From contig QPMI01000282.1 in assembly GCA_004431415.1 (NCBI GenBank), forward strand, positions 24,314 to 88,313: DNA of 64,000 bases, given 5' to 3'. The notes below the pieces were generated by a model. That model saw nothing but the letters and a program-made list of their open reading frames with translations, had not been told where the DNA came from and ran no database searches. Origin of the DNA: Cyanophora paradoxa (lineage: Eukaryota > Glaucocystophyceae > Cyanophorales > Cyanophoraceae). Both the position numbers and the translations under genes were made by a program. Of this stretch, positions 21,427 to 33,170 are shown one piece after another (position 1 is the stretch's first letter; the number at the start of each line of letters is the position of its first letter).

Positions 21427-22531
21427 TCATGAGGGGCCCCGCGTTACCAGACTTTGGCTCCCAGTTGAGCTCATGATCAGGGGCTGATTGCATTAATTGG
21501 TTTTTTGATGAATATATAATTCGAATGAAGACGCGACGGCATTTTGCTCCGTTTGCCGTGCCACGGGTAGCGACACTGTGGCATTCGCGTGTTTAATTTG
21601 GAAAACTGTCCGAATACATGAATAGGGCCTGCCAGGCGGCGCCTGCGGAGGGTGCCTCCAACTTGGCAAGAGCCGAGAATTGATCATGATCATGACGTTT
21701 TGATTTAGAGCGCCAGGCTCGGGCTCGCACGGAGCTCCGTCGGCTGCGCCACGCCAATTCGCAAGCGACGCAGTGCACGTGGCTGAGTGGCGGGGGTACG
21801 GTTGTCGGGGTACGGAAAGAGGGAGCCGGGGGCCTAGCGCCGCGGAGGAACTTTAGGATCAATCACTGAGTTGGCGCTAGCTATTTAGCTGGTCACGTGG
21901 GGGCCCCCGGATATGCGCCCAATGCATGATCATGAGGACTCCGGTCCCAGGACAGATCAAGAGGCTCTGAGGCCTTCAAGGCTTGCCAAGTTGTGACAAA
22001 CTGTGACGCCGTGACGTGTGCACGTGTGATAGCACGTGTACTAGTTTTTACGGCGACGCACCATATGCAAATGCGCATGCATATGCATGCGTCGCCGAGT
22101 CGTTCGAATTTCGAATTCGAAATCACGATCAATCGATATTCGATGATCCGCGAGATCAATCGTGGCCTCGCGATCCATCGTGCACGTGCACGTGCGCATG
22201 CACTTGAACTGATTGCTGAGCTTGATTGCTGAACTGATTGCATTTCTCGAGCTCTCCCTTGCCCCCTAGGCCTCCCTCCCGGGCGCCTAGGCCTGCCCCA
22301 CATGCACATGTACAGTTCTTTGCACTAGATCTAGCTCAGAATTCGCCGGCGCTTCGGTATTCGGGGATCCCTTCTCGAGCTCCCTCAATTTAATTTCACC
22401 CTCAATTTGCAGAACGCGGTCGCAGTCCTCTCTCATTGTCGATACTTTCAATGCCTAAAATAAACATGCGGTGCGCTGCGCCGTGGGCACACATGGAGCG
22501 GGGCGGGGCGGGGGGGCCCGGGGTCCGACGG
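21427..22531. other. intergenic region rich in palindromic words
   Basis: No coding signal. GATCATGATC, CATATGCAAATGCGCATGC-like and GTGCACGTGCAC words dominate (22055-22205). Confidence 0.45.
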
Positions 22532-24560
22532 TCAGTGGGAGGGCGGGGCGGAGCCGGAGCCGGAGCCGGGGCCGGCGGGGCGCCCAAGGAATGCGAGGGC
22601 GCGCTCGAGGGCGGCGCGGGCGAGGCGGGCGCGCTCGGCGACGAGCGAGGAGGGGACCTCGCTCGCCGCCGCCGCCTCCGCCTCCTGCTCCGCCATTGCC
22701 CCCGCCGCCTCCGCCAGCTCCCGCGCCAGCGCCGCCTCCTCCTCCTCGGGGCGCCCCCGCCCCAGCCCCCGCTCCCGCTCCCGCTCCCGCTCGGCGGCCT
22801 CGCGGAGGGCGCGGGCGCGGCCGGCGGCGGCCTCGCGCGCCGCCGCCAGCGCCTCCGCCTGCGCGTCCAGCAGCGCCACAAGCCTGGGTGGGGGAGAATC
22901 AAGGGGGGGGAAGCGGGAAGGGGGTACAGCGGCGCACTGGGTCTCCCCATCGAGGAGGGCGTCGAAGGGGGGCGGGGGCGCCTCAGCTGAGCTGGGGGCG
23001 GGGGCGGCGCGGGAAACGGGACCCGCCGGGAGCCGGGCCGGGGCGACGGCGGAGGCGCCGGCGGAGGCGCCGGCGGAGGCGGCGGAGGCGAGGGGCGAGA
23101 AGGCGGTACCCGGGGACCCGGACATGGGGAGGGGGGAGGGGCAGGAGGCGGGGGAGGGCGGGTGGCTGCCGGCCCGCAGGTGCTCGGGGGCCGGGTGGAG
23201 CAGGGGCGAGTGGCCGCCCCGCAGGGAGGCGCCGTCGGGTATGTGGAGCCACTGCATGCTGGCGCCGGCGCCGCCGAGGCTGGCGTGCCGCAGGGCCCTC
23301 ACGGAGGACGTGCCGGGGGCCCCCGGCGTGAGGGACCGCGCGAGCGGCGAGTCCTGCCCGCCCGCCCGCCCGCCCCGTCGGTCGGGGGCAGAAATGGGGC
23401 GGCGGGCGGGGCGGCGGAGGCGCACCAAGTGCTGCCCTAGGACCTGGAGGCCTTCGTCCAGGGGTACGCTCGCGCTGCGGGCGGCGGCCGTCAGCGAGCG
23501 GCGGGTGAGGGGGGGGGGTACGCGCACCTCCCGGAGCGGTGGAGGACGCGGTCGGCGGGCCGCTCGGCGCTGCGCTCGCGCTCGCCGCCGCGGCTCATGC
23601 TCGTGCGCTCGAAGGCCGGCGAGAGCGAGGGGCGGCGCCCCGCCGCCGAGTTGAGGTCTCGCCGCCGGACCGAGCCGGCGTCGCTGTGGTCCAGGGCCGC
23701 CATCGCGGCGGCGAGGACGCCGCCCCCCGGGGTGACGGCGCCCGCATCCAGCCCCGGCAGCGTCACTTTCTCGGCGGTCCGGTCCCTGAGCGCGTCCAGC
23801 TCGTCGACTGCGGGCGGGCGCCGGGCGCCGGGCGGGCCGCGGTCAGCGCCGCGCGCGGGCGCGCGCGGGCGGCCGGCCCACCGATCTTCCCCGCGCTCGG
23901 CCTCCGGGGCGCGCTCTGGTTCAGCGACCCGATCTTGAGGGACCCCGATACCGCCTCGGGGATCGCGGCGAAGGGGATGTGCGCGACGTGGCTGTGCGAT
24001 CGGCTCCGCTCCAGCGTTTCTTCGCTCTCCGCGACCAGCGGCATGCTGTACGAAGCTTAGCTGGCACTCGAGGAGCGCGCGGGGGCCGGGCCGACGCACC
24101 CGGGGGCATCGTGGCAGAACGAGACGCGCCGGGCCGAGCGCGCCGTCTGCGCCTGCCCCTCATCGGCCATCTCGACTCGTGCAGCTTGTGCCGGAGCACT
24201 CCCGTGTCCTTCTCAGAGTCTAGATATGCCGCCCTGCCACTGCGCGGGGAATCTGCGCGGGCGACTCGGGCGGCTTCCAGCTTCGCAGCTAGCGCATCCG
24301 CGATCAACGCACCCACTGAGTCAAGCTACAGGCTTCACAGGGGATTGAGCTGGGTTCGGGGCAGAGCTGGATGTGCGCAATACGCGAACGGGTGTTGGTG
24401 CTTTAGTCTCTGCTGCAGATTCGTCTCCTGCTCAGCAACGAGAAACGCGACCCGGGCTAGCGCTGCAGCTGGGCTGGCTTGAAGTCGTTCCGCGAAAGCT
24501 TGCAAGCGAGGCTGTACCCGGGCGAAGACGAGCTCACGAACGAGGGACCGGAGCAGCGCG
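22532..24560 (-). CDS. coiled-coil, low-complexity protein
   Basis: At least five exons. An upstream exon near 24.42-24.52 kb reads LQAFAERLQASPAAALARVA then FLVAEQETNLQQRLKH. A second (about 24.17-24.31 kb) reads GALIADALAAKLEAARVARA. Others carry MPLVAESEETLERSRSHSHV and VDELDALRDRTAEKVTLPGL. A Ser/Pro/Ala-rich exon has SAPDRRGGRAGG and MQWLHIPDGASLRGGHS. The last exon is a coiled coil, RLVALLDAQAEALAAAREAA, ending near GSAPPSH-stop at 22532. The intron before the first exon listed ends GGGTACAG, the form seen elsewhere in this window. Function unknown; a cytoskeletal or centrosomal role is only a guess. The 5' end is unresolved and lies close to the divergent bL33 gene. Confidence 0.5.
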
Positions 24561-24686
24561 GCCGGGGCAGCGAGCGAGTAACAGGTGAGGGCGCCGCGCC
24601 AATGCAAGAGCGGCGCCGCCTCGCCGTGCGCCGCGCCAATGCAATCGGCGCAGCGGGCTTTTGGTGCGGGAGAAAGAGCATTGAGC

Positions 24687-24926
24687 ATGGCGAAGGGCAA
24701 AGCAAAGTCCATCTTGATCAAGCTCCTCAGCACGGCGCAGACCGGTTACTTCTACGTGCGCTGCCGCGCCGAGGCCCGCGGGCGCCTCCGCGCCAAGCTG
24801 ACGTGCCGCTCGATCGCCTAGGTAACGAAGAAGAACCCCAGGAACATCCCGCACAAGCTCGCGTTCGTCAAATACGACCCCATAGTCAAGAGGCACGTCC
24901 TCTTCCAGGAGACGAAGATCAAGTAA
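24687..24926 (+). CDS. bL33: ribosomal protein bL33, mitochondrial type
   Basis: Structural protein of the large subunit of a bacterial-type ribosome. Exon 1 (24687-24755) encodes [20 protein letters not shown] then YFY. A 66-nt intron (24756-24821, GTGCGC...CCTAG) follows. Exon 2 (24822-24926) starts VTKKNPRN and ends [12 protein letters not shown]-stop. The spliced product is 57 residues, the usual bL33 length. The C-terminal [12 protein letters not shown] form and the lack of a long presequence fit the mitochondrial type better than the plastid type. Without splicing the frame stops within the intron at CGCCTAG, so the intron is needed. Confidence 0.93.
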
Positions 24927-25294
24927 ATGTAGCGTGTGTTTCAACGTGAAAGGTTCATATCCAGTGCCCGACGGACCGCTGCGAGTGCCCCGCCGCCCCA
25001 GCAGCACTGCGCCACGCTCCACCGCCGCCGCCCGCCCCGCCGGCGCCGCATGCGCAGCTGGAAGCTCACGCATGCAGATTCTCTCGCTGCGCATGCGGGA
25101 GTGCCACGCGCTGGCGCATGCATCCACCTGAGGCCCAGTCCCGAGGCCACATCACATTGGCACCAGCTGGCTCGGGGGGCGCTCGCATTAAAGGCTGTGC
25201 CGCGGCACAGGATGCACTTACAGGTACTACTGCACTAACCTACTAAACTACTGCACGTCGGCGCCGCACGGCGGACGGGGCGCGCCCGTCCCCG
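24927..25294. other. spacer between convergent genes
   Basis: 370 bp between the bL33 stop and the stop of the minus-strand coiled-coil gene. GC-rich with GCATGC words; nothing further seen. Confidence 0.4.
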
Positions 25295-27197
25295 CTAGTG
25301 GCCGACCCGGCCGGAGAGGGGTCCGGTGGAGCGCTGGGAGCGGGGGGTGGTGCCGACGGTGACGGGGGGCGCCCCGGCGGCCTCGGCGCCCTGCCGGCGG
25401 GCCACGAGGCGCGTCAGGCGGCGCTCGAAGAGGTCGAGGTCCACCATCTCCGCCGGCGCCCGCTGGGGCGGCTCGCCCCCCGGCCCCGTGCTCGAGCGCG
25501 GCGACGGGTTCGAGCCGCCGCCGCCGCCGCCCGTTGCTGAGAGGGCCTGGCTCTGGTTCGCCGCGGAGGAGGACAGGGCCGCGGTCACGAGGGAGCCCTG
25601 CGGGACCAAGGGGCCGTGGGCGGGGATGGGCCCGGGCGGCAGCGCGCCGGCCGCGACGGCGCGCTTGCGGCCGGCGGGGGAGAGGGTCTGGAAGTGGGAG
25701 GGGAATATGATGGCGTCGCCGGCGGCTGCGGCCTCGAGGGTCCGCCGGTCCTCCTGCTCGCGCTCGCGCTGCTGCGCCCGCTGCACAAACGCCGGCTCAC
25801 CGAGCGCCAGCTGCTGCTGCCGCCGCGCCGCCGCCCGCTCCCGGTGCTTCGCCCGCGTCTCCTCCGCCTTGCTCGCCAGGCTCTGCCGCCGCTTCGCTCG
25901 CGCCTCCGTCAGCGCTGCGCCCGCCCCGCCGCGTCGGGGGCGGATCGATCGATCGAGCGAGCCCCGGCCCCGGCTCGGGCCCCGGAGCCGCCCGCGCACC
26001 CTCGACCTCGCACTTGTTGAGCTCCTCGCGCCGCAGCCGCTCGCGCTCCCGCTGCCCGCCGCGCGCGCGGCCTCAGCAAAGGCGGGCGGGGGCGATGGCT
26101 TCGACGAGGCCAGAGAGGGCGCACCCCCTCCTCGGTGCTCCCGAAGTCGCGGTCCCTCGTGAGGGCCGTCGAGAAGTCCCGCGGGTGCTGGGCTAGCCGC
26201 AGTTGCTGCGGGGCCGCGGTGAGTGAGACCGGGCCGGGTACGGGGCGGGGCAGTACGGGTGCACAAGGGGCGCACCACGGCGTTGTAGTCGTTGCAGAAA
26301 GCGCGGTCGAGCGTCGTGGCGCCCGTGCGGAGCGAGGAGGAGCCCGAGGCGGGACGGCGCTCGGTCATGGAGCCCTCGGAGGGCGGCCGCCGGTGCGCGT
26401 GGTGCACGCTCGGCCGCGGCGGCTCCCGCGCCGTCATCGCGCGCCCCTCGCCCCGCGCCCACCGCTCGCTCGGCGGCTGCGGCTCCCGCGCCGAGGCCCA
26501 CGCGGCGCTCGAGCGGGCGCTCGGCTCGCCGGCCGCCTCCGCCGAAGGCCGCTGGGAGGCGGCCGAGCCGGGCCTGCTCGAGGTCCGCGCCGTGGGCGCG
26601 TGCTGGTAATTCTTCAGCACGTTCTCCACGCGCTTGTGCGGCAGCGGGTAGTCGTCGCTGAGGAGGTTCGTGTACGTCTGCTGCGCCCAGTTCCGCAGCC
26701 AGCCGCTCCGGATCCCCATCGATTCCAGCTCCGCTACCTCCCTCTTCGTCCTGTCCATGAAACTGTGGCCCTCCTGCGGGCGCGCGGCGCTTAGCTAGGA
26801 GTCCGAGACCTCAGGGGCGGTTAGCCCTTCCGCCATCCGCTAGCTAGGATGCCCAGGACAGCGCAAAAACGACGGCCTACCGTTGTGCTGAGCTTGCTGC
26901 CCATCTAATGGCCCGGAGGTCAGCAGGGCGCGGGCGGGCCAAGATAAGCCGGGCCCGGACCTTGCCCTCGAAGGTGTCAATCTCCTCCCAGACGCTCTCC
27001 TTTGCGTGTTCCGCCTTCAGCTGGCGGATGAGACTCGCTTTCCTCCCCGGCGTCAAGGTTTCAGAAGGCTCGAGGTTCGCCACAGGCGTGTGCTTAACGG
27101 GGCGCAGCGAAGCCATGAGGGCCTCGTATTCGTGACCTGGGCGCTTTTCTTCCTCATCCTGTGCCGCTCGGCTACGCTCCGTCCGGTGCGTGTCCAT
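25295..27197 (-). CDS. coiled-coil protein with conserved-looking N-terminal segment
   Basis: Met at 27195-27197 starts MDTHRTERSRAAQDEEEKRP. The exon continues PGRKASLIRQLKAEHAKESV and WEEIDTFEGK to about 26957. A 24-nt exon (26882-26905, MGSKLSTT) and an exon from about 26775 (EGHSFMDRTKREVAELESMG, then SGWLRNWAQQTYTNLLSDDY) follow. Next come short exons with LRLAQHPRDFSTALTRDRDF and QRERERLRREELNKCEVE. The large last exon has a coiled coil (ALTEARAKRRQSLASKAEET) and a disordered tail ending GPLSGRVGH-stop at 25295-25297. No family recognised. The WLRNWAQQTYTNLLSDDYPL block looks globular and would be the best search query. It is divergent from the transporter gene with 88 bp between starts. 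Confidence 0.6.
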
Positions 27198-27285
27198 TGC
27201 TGGCCGCTTGGTGCTGGGAAGGCTGTACCCCCAGCCACTCGATTCCCCGGTCGCGGCTGAAATCGCAAAAAGAGCAGCTTCCACG
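27198..27285. promoter_or_regulatory. 88-bp divergent intergenic region, coiled-coil gene / transporter
   Basis: Lies between two opposed start codons, so it should contain both 5' UTRs and probably a shared bidirectional promoter. It contains GGCTGTACCCCC and no TATA box. Confidence 0.4.
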
Positions 27286-30200
27286 ATGGGGTTCAAGACG
27301 CCGGGAGAGGTCTATGCCTACCTCGAGGTGCGCTCTTCCACCGCCGTCTCGCTCCGAGCGCGGCGGAGCGAGTGCCAAGGCTGACGCCCGTGCGCTGCCG
27401 CAATTCGCACCTGCGCCAAGTAGAAAGCGGGTACGCACGATTTCTTGTATCTTTCGCGCACGCGCGCCTCACTCCGCCCCGCAGGAGCGAAGAAATGCCG
27501 TGCGCCACCCGCCCGCCCGCGGCCCGCGCTGCGCCTTTGCACTCGCTTGTTCCGGCGCACAGTCGCCGAGCGCGGCAGTGCCTCGCTGACTCTCGCTCGC
27601 CCTTTCCGATCTTGCGCGTTCGCAGTTGATCTCCCTTGGCACCGCACCTTCACGCAGGCGTTCGCGGCAGGCATGTACGTCGCGCTTGGAGCGACGAACG
27701 CGTGAGCGGCCCGACTCCCGCCTCCCCGCATTTGCTCGAGCGCCTCGCAGATTTACCATCGCGGGCGGCATCATCACGCGTCACTCCGCTGACGAGCCTG
27801 GCACCGATCCCGGCTGGCAGAAGCTGGCCTACGGGGCCGTCTTCCCAATCGGCATCATGCTCGTGCGCGCTCCTCGCTTCGCGATTGTTCCGTTCTTCGA
27901 ATTCCGAGCATTCCTCGTCCACAGGTCGTCTGGGCGGTGCGCTGAGCGATTCGATGCCATCTGAGCGCGCTGCATCTACCGCGCGAGCGTCGCTGCTGAG
28001 CGCCTCGCGCTTCCCGGACTCGCGGCCGCTCACCCGTGCCGTATACGTACGCGTCTTGCATTCGCTGGCGCAGGGGGCGGAGCTTTTGACTTCGAACATG
28101 TTTGTTCATCCCCTCCGAACGCCAGCGCTAGTGGCCATTTCTAGCTTGACTCGCTTCGTACGCTCCGCAGGATGGTTGACGTGATCGATTTCGTGCACCG
28201 CACCAGCTGGAAGACCTTCGGCGGCGTCATGAAGAACTGTGCGACCCGTTTCCGCCTTCCGAACTGCGCCGAGTCTTGACAGCTTGTCGCTCGCGCAGGG
28301 ACCATCGTGCGCAGCCCCGAAGCACTGCGGCTCACGCGTCGCGCAGCGGCTCACGCGCCGCGCCGGCAGACGTGGATCGGGAACCTGTGCGGGTGCTTCT
28401 TCACGAGCTACTTCCTCTCGTACCACACGGGTCTCTTCGCGAACGACCCCTGGCACCACTGGGTCATCTCCTTCGTCGAGCACAAGGCATGCGCATGCGC
28501 TTTCGATGTCGGAATCGAATTTGATCCAGGCGCGCGCGCGCGCGCTCACTGCGGACTCGCGGTCGCAGGCCGAGCTGGAGTGGTACCAGGTCTTCCTTCG
28601 AGGCATCGGCTGCAATATCCTCGTGGTGCGAGCCGCACGCGATCCCCTTTCCCGGCCGGCCCGGGCCCACCTTTAGATCTTCTCGCGCTGAATCCGATGC
28701 CGGCGCAGTGCATGGGCTACTTCATGGCCGGCGCGGCGGTCCGTGTCGAAGGCTCTTGGCTTCTGTGCTCGCCGCTCACTTGGCCCCCGGTGCCGGCCCG
28801 CAGGACGACGCGACGGGCAAGTTCGTCTGCCTCTGGTTCTCCATCTTCGTGCGCGGTACCCCCCGGAGAAAGGGTCCGCTCGAGCTCACCTTAAACCCGC
28901 CCGCCCGCCCGTCCGGCCGGTCGCAGACATTCGCCAGCATCGGCTACGAGCACTGCATCGCGCGCCCGCCCCCTTCCGCCCCGCCGCCCGCTCCCCTTGG
29001 CTTCTTTGAGGCTGTGCCGCGCCAGGCGAACATGTACTACTTCCCGACGGCCATCATGTACGGGGCCCACGTCACCTGGTCCGCATCGGGTCGTACCCCT
29101 GGCCCAGCCTGGTGTGCCCTCCTCGCTCCGCTGAGCTTGGGCCGAGCAGGGGCCGCGCGTTCACGAACTTCATGGTCTCCACCTTCGGCAACATCGTCGG
29201 AGGTGCGCTTCACCTGTTTTGCGCCGTGGGCGAGCGCGCGGGAGCTCGCCAACTCTGTTGTGGTTTCGGTCCTTTAGCCGTCGTCTTTTGCGATCTCATC
29301 TTTTGGTGCGGGCGCCCCCGCCCGCCCGCCCCACCGCCCCGGCTAGTTCGGCACCCGACGCGGGGCGGGCGGGCCGGGGCGGGCGCAGGTTCGGGTTCGG
29401 GCGGCTCTACTTCCGCGAGAACCCGCTCATGCCGGCGCACAACTGCCACCGCCACGATTCCCGGTGAGCCTGCCCGGCCCGCACCGCGCCTGGCTTCCTT
29501 CCTTTCTCCGCCGACTCGTGTCCTCCCTCTCTCTCCGTGCAGGCCGACGGACCACCTGCCGGCGGACAAGATCAAGATGAACGACATCGTCTCGCTCATG
29601 AACCCGCGCAACTCCAGCATCGACCCGCCCTCCGCCGCCTCCGGCAGCGGCGAGTCCGGATCCGTGCGCCCTGGGGCCCACTTCATTGTTTTTCAAGCTG
29701 AAGCTCACGGCCCGGGCGCAGCACTGCGGCGTGAGCGTGCCGATGAACCCCTACGCCACGTGCGCCGCAGCACCCCCCCTCACGCCTTGCCCCTCCCGCC
29801 CTCCAACCCTCTGGCCTCTCGCAGCTACAGCGGGCTGGCGCCGGCGGGGACGTGCAGCTACTTCAAGCGCTACGTGCACAAGGACGGCCGCGTCGTCACC
29901 GCCCGCGTGCGCCTTGGAGAGGAAGGAGGCCTCTAACTGGATGACATACATGCTTCTAGAGCGCTGCGCCGGCCCTCCTTCCCTTCCCAGCCGACCGGGC
30001 GCGCGGTCGCGCGCAGGTGGAGTCGAACGTGCTGCGGGGCACCGACGGCACGCCGCAGAGCCTCGAGGCGCACGTCTTCCTCCCCGAGACCCCCGAGGAG
30101 GTGTGTGTCTCCGGGCCCGCCGGCCCTGGCCGCCCCCGCCCCCGCCCCAGCCCCAGCGCCAGCTTAGCCGCCCGCAGCGCGGAGTGATCGTCATCGAGCT

Positions 30201-30692
30201 GACGCCCGACGGCCGCGCCGACCACATCATCTTCGCGAGCAAGGCCCGCGCCCTCCACTCGACCCCTCACCCCCGCCCCTCTGCGCGGCCTCTGACTCCG
30301 AGCCGCGCGCACAGTCCTTCTGCGACCTCCTCGGCTTCTCCGAGGAGGAGCTCAGGTGAACATGAGCTTCAGCTCCCTTTCCCCTTCCCCGCTCGTTTCT
30401 CAGGTGGCCGGCTTAACTCTCGCATTCGAATTCGCAGGAGCCGCCCGCTCAACTCCGTGACACACCCGGACGACTTCGCCATCTCCGACAACGCCGTCAG
30501 CAGGCGCGCGAGCCGCGCCCCGCCCCGCCCCGCCGCGCCCTAAATATCAACGGCGGCTCGGGCAGGGTGCTGAAGGGCAAGGCAAACGGCGACGCCGGCG
30601 CGGCGCTCCCGGCCGTGCTCGAGGGCGCCAACCGGCGCCGCTCGTCGGTTCCCATGCCCAGTCCCAGCGGCTCCATCACCGTCGACGTGTGA
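27286..30692 (+). CDS. formate/nitrite transporter (FNT/NAR1-like) with C-terminal PAS-like sequence
   Basis: FNT proteins form pentameric channels for formate, nitrite or related anions; in algae the NAR1 group works at plastid or plasma membranes. Exons read MGFKTPGEVYAYLE, FTQAFAAGMYVALGA, GWQKLAYGAVFPIGIML, GAELLTSNM, WIGNLCGCFFTSYFLSYHTG, WYQVFLRGIGCNILV, CMGYFMAGAA, KFVCLWFSIF, SIGYEHCIA, NMYYFPTAIMYGAHVTW, FTNFMVSTFGNIVGG. A 28-nt microexon (29278-29305) gives VVFCDLIFW, then FGFGRLYFRENPLMPAHN. The frame continues without a stop into a linker (PTDHLPADKIKMNDIVSLMN), a PAC-like block (YFKRYVHKDGRVVTA then VESNVLRGTDGTPQSLEAHV) and a PAS-like block (DHIIFASKA, FCDLLGFSEEEL, LNSVTHPDDFAISDNAV), ending SITVDV-stop. 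Some introns appear to use GC donors. The exon 1-2 join is unresolved. Confidence 0.8.
29278..29305 (+). other. 28-nt microexon in the transporter gene
   Basis: Flanked by TTTAG before and GTGCGG after. Phase 1 in and phase 2 out, joining GG-A to W-FG, and it supplies most of the last membrane helix (VVFCDLIFW). Without it the last helix of the family fold is missing. Confidence 0.6.
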
Positions 30693-31226
30693 GCGCCTCT
30701 ATGTTCTGTCGCGCCGGAATTCGGCTGTCCCAAGCTGACGTGGGAGTCTCGGCCGCAGGACAAGCCCCGGCTACAGCCTCCACAAGTCCGTGGACTGATG
30801 AGGCGGCTTCAACCTTCCGTGGGGCCCGCACCGGATCCGTCGGGCCCGGCGCTGGCGGCGGCGCTGCGATCAGAGGGGATATATATCGGCGGGCGCCAGC
30901 TGCGGGTGGTCGCGCGGCCACAGCTTCATTCGATCTCTTAGCTTGACCACTGAAGGGCCACGAGTGCCGGAAAGCGAGCGCCAGCGAACAGCACGAAGGA
31001 GGCGGCTCGAGGTTCTCCGAGCCCACATGTACAGCTGCGCAGTGCGCGCGCGCGGACTCGAGGCACTGTGCACCAAACATTAATCGCAGATAATTCGTTA
31101 GGTAGCCTAGTCGCCATCTGTATATAAACAAGAGCAGCAAGGACGTCGACGTCGACTTTCGAATTCATCGACGTCATGATCAGTATATATACGTACTATA
31201 TCAGCTAGAGCTCAGCGTGGCGACGA
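30693..31226. other. convergent spacer
   Basis: Between the transporter stop and the stop of the minus-strand disordered protein. Contains TATATA runs (31184-31200) and GACGTCGACGTC palindromes. No gene seen. Confidence 0.45.
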
Positions 31227-33170
31227 TCATGCGAAGTAAAAAGAGCCGCCCGCGGCCGGCGGCAGCGAAGAGGGGAAGGGCGACCGCCCGGTGCGGTCGG
31301 AGAGAGCGGGCTGGGCGCGGGGGAAGGCGGGGGGGAGGGGCGGGAGCGGGGGGAGGGCGGGCTTCGAATTCGCCAGCGAGGGCAGCCCCGGCGCCGGCAC
31401 CGGCAGGCCGTGTGGGCTCCAGGGGCCAAGAAGCTCGCCCTCTGCATGCGCAGCGGCGGCTGCAGGGACGGGGGCGAGGCTGAGGCGCCTCAGCGCGCCC
31501 CCGGGCCGGGGCGGGGGGGCCGAGGCCCCTGGCGGCGCCCGCGCCGGGGCGGCGCGGGGGAGGCTCGCCACGTCTGACGAGTGGCGCCGCGGGTGCCCCG
31601 CGGGCGCTGCAAGCGCGGCAGCAGCGGCCTCGGAGGGGTTGGGCCCTGACCAGCTCCGGGACTGCCGGACGGGGCAGTGGCGGGCCGTGACAGGCGGGCC
31701 GGCGCCGGCGGGCGTGGGCGGCGGCGGCGCGGTCGCGCCGGGGGGAGCGACGACCGGGAGGGGCAGGGGGCGGAGCGGGCGGGGGCGGGGCGGAAGGAGG
31801 GCGCTGCCCTCGAGACCGCGGAGCAAGCCCGACGAGGGCCGGGGTGGGGAGGAGAAGAAGGCGGCGAGGCCGGCACCGGTACCCTCCCCTAGGCCTGGAG
31901 GCGTCCAGGGTCCTGGGGGGGTAGGCGGGTACGTAAACGGCGGCGAGTCCGCGCCGGTCGTCGCCGACGATGTGCCGGAGGGGTACGGTGGAGAATCGGC
32001 GCTCGATCGAACGGCGGGGAAGAACGGGGGCGAGTCGACGCGGCGGGGGCCCGCGGCCGGACCGCGGGGTGGAAGAAGAAGGGAGGCTGAGGCGGGGCGG
32101 GACGGGAGTGGAGAGCTCCCCGCGGACGACGGGGCGGATCCAGAAGCTGCCGGGGCGGCGGCCGCGGCCGCGCGGGCGGGGCCCGGGGCGCCCATGTCGC
32201 CGCGGCTGCCGCAGAGCGCGCGGTACGCGGCGTCTGTGATGGGGCGGATCGAAGCGAGGCCGCCCCCGAACGGGGGCGGCGTACGGGTCGGACGACGCGG
32301 CAGGGGCAAGGAGACGCGGCGCGCCGATGACGATCGCGAGCTCGAGCTCGAGCCGCCGAGGGGCTGCGGCGTTAACGTTTTCCGCCGCCTCATCCTGTCG
32401 AGAGCTGATCATGAGCGAAGCAGCCTGAAATTAAAGGAGGGAAATGAACAGAGGCGTACCCCGAGGGGGCCGGGGGGCTCGGGTTCGCGCAGCAGCCGAC
32501 GACGACCTCTGCGCATGCGGAGGGGCCGAGGCGACTCAGAGACGCGTACCCCCGCGCAGATGCAAGAAATGAAAGTTGTACCCCCGACCTCCCTCAGGAC
32601 GTCGAATCCCCGCCCCTCGTCCCACTTTGCGACGGCGGCGTAGAGCCTAAGCAGGAATGCGGCGTAAACGGCCTGAAGGGTACAGGTAATTATAAATACA
32701 ATTAATCAGACAGAGAAGAGGGGATGAGAAAGGGTAAAAGGAGCACCGCGGAGACGCCGTCAGTCCAGGTGTCGGCTATTTGGAAGACAGAACGTCGGAA
32801 GAGGGGCCTGGGCATGGCGTCTCGCCCTCGGCTGCATATGCATGCGCAGTTAAATGTTTAAATTGTTGACGCAGAAAAACAATTAAGACCAATTGAGATT
32901 CCAATGCGGAATGAATTCAGGAGACTAAGATCAAGAGAAGCCTCACCTGTCCATCTCCCAGTCCTGGACAGCGGTCTGGAGGGCGGCGGAGGGGTCCCAC
33001 TCGGCGTGCAGAGCCCGATACATGCACGCGTGGAACCGCTGCGGGGGTACGCGACGATTAGGGAGGGGTTACAAAGGGGGGTACAGAGGGGGTGCGGACC
33101 TGGAAGGAGCGGAAGGGGAGGTCGCCCGTGTCCGGCTCGGAGAGGGGGCGCGCTAGCTGACAGAACTGGG
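31227..33170 (-). CDS. protein with helical N-terminal domain and long disordered SP-rich tail
   Basis: Four exons can be joined. About 33112-33165 reads LARPLSEPDTGDLPFRSFQ. About 32956-33041 reads RFHACMYRALHAEWDPSAAL then QTAVQDWEMDR, followed by GTGAGG. Near 32.60-32.68 kb is VYAAFLLRLYAAVAKWDEGR. The large last exon ends GGSFYFA-stop at 31227. The N-part is Trp- and Leu-rich and helical. The tail is Pro/Ser/Ala-rich with three related motifs (DSPPFFPA, DSPPYPSG, DSPPFTYP) that look like proline-directed phosphorylation sites. The 5' end may lie further upstream. No family recognised. Confidence 0.5.

Noticed and set aside
31291-32643. 450-codon plus-strand open frame
   Set aside because: Gly/Arg/Ala-rich antisense shadow of the SP-rich minus-strand protein, which has repeated DSPP motifs and upstream exons with proper splice sites.
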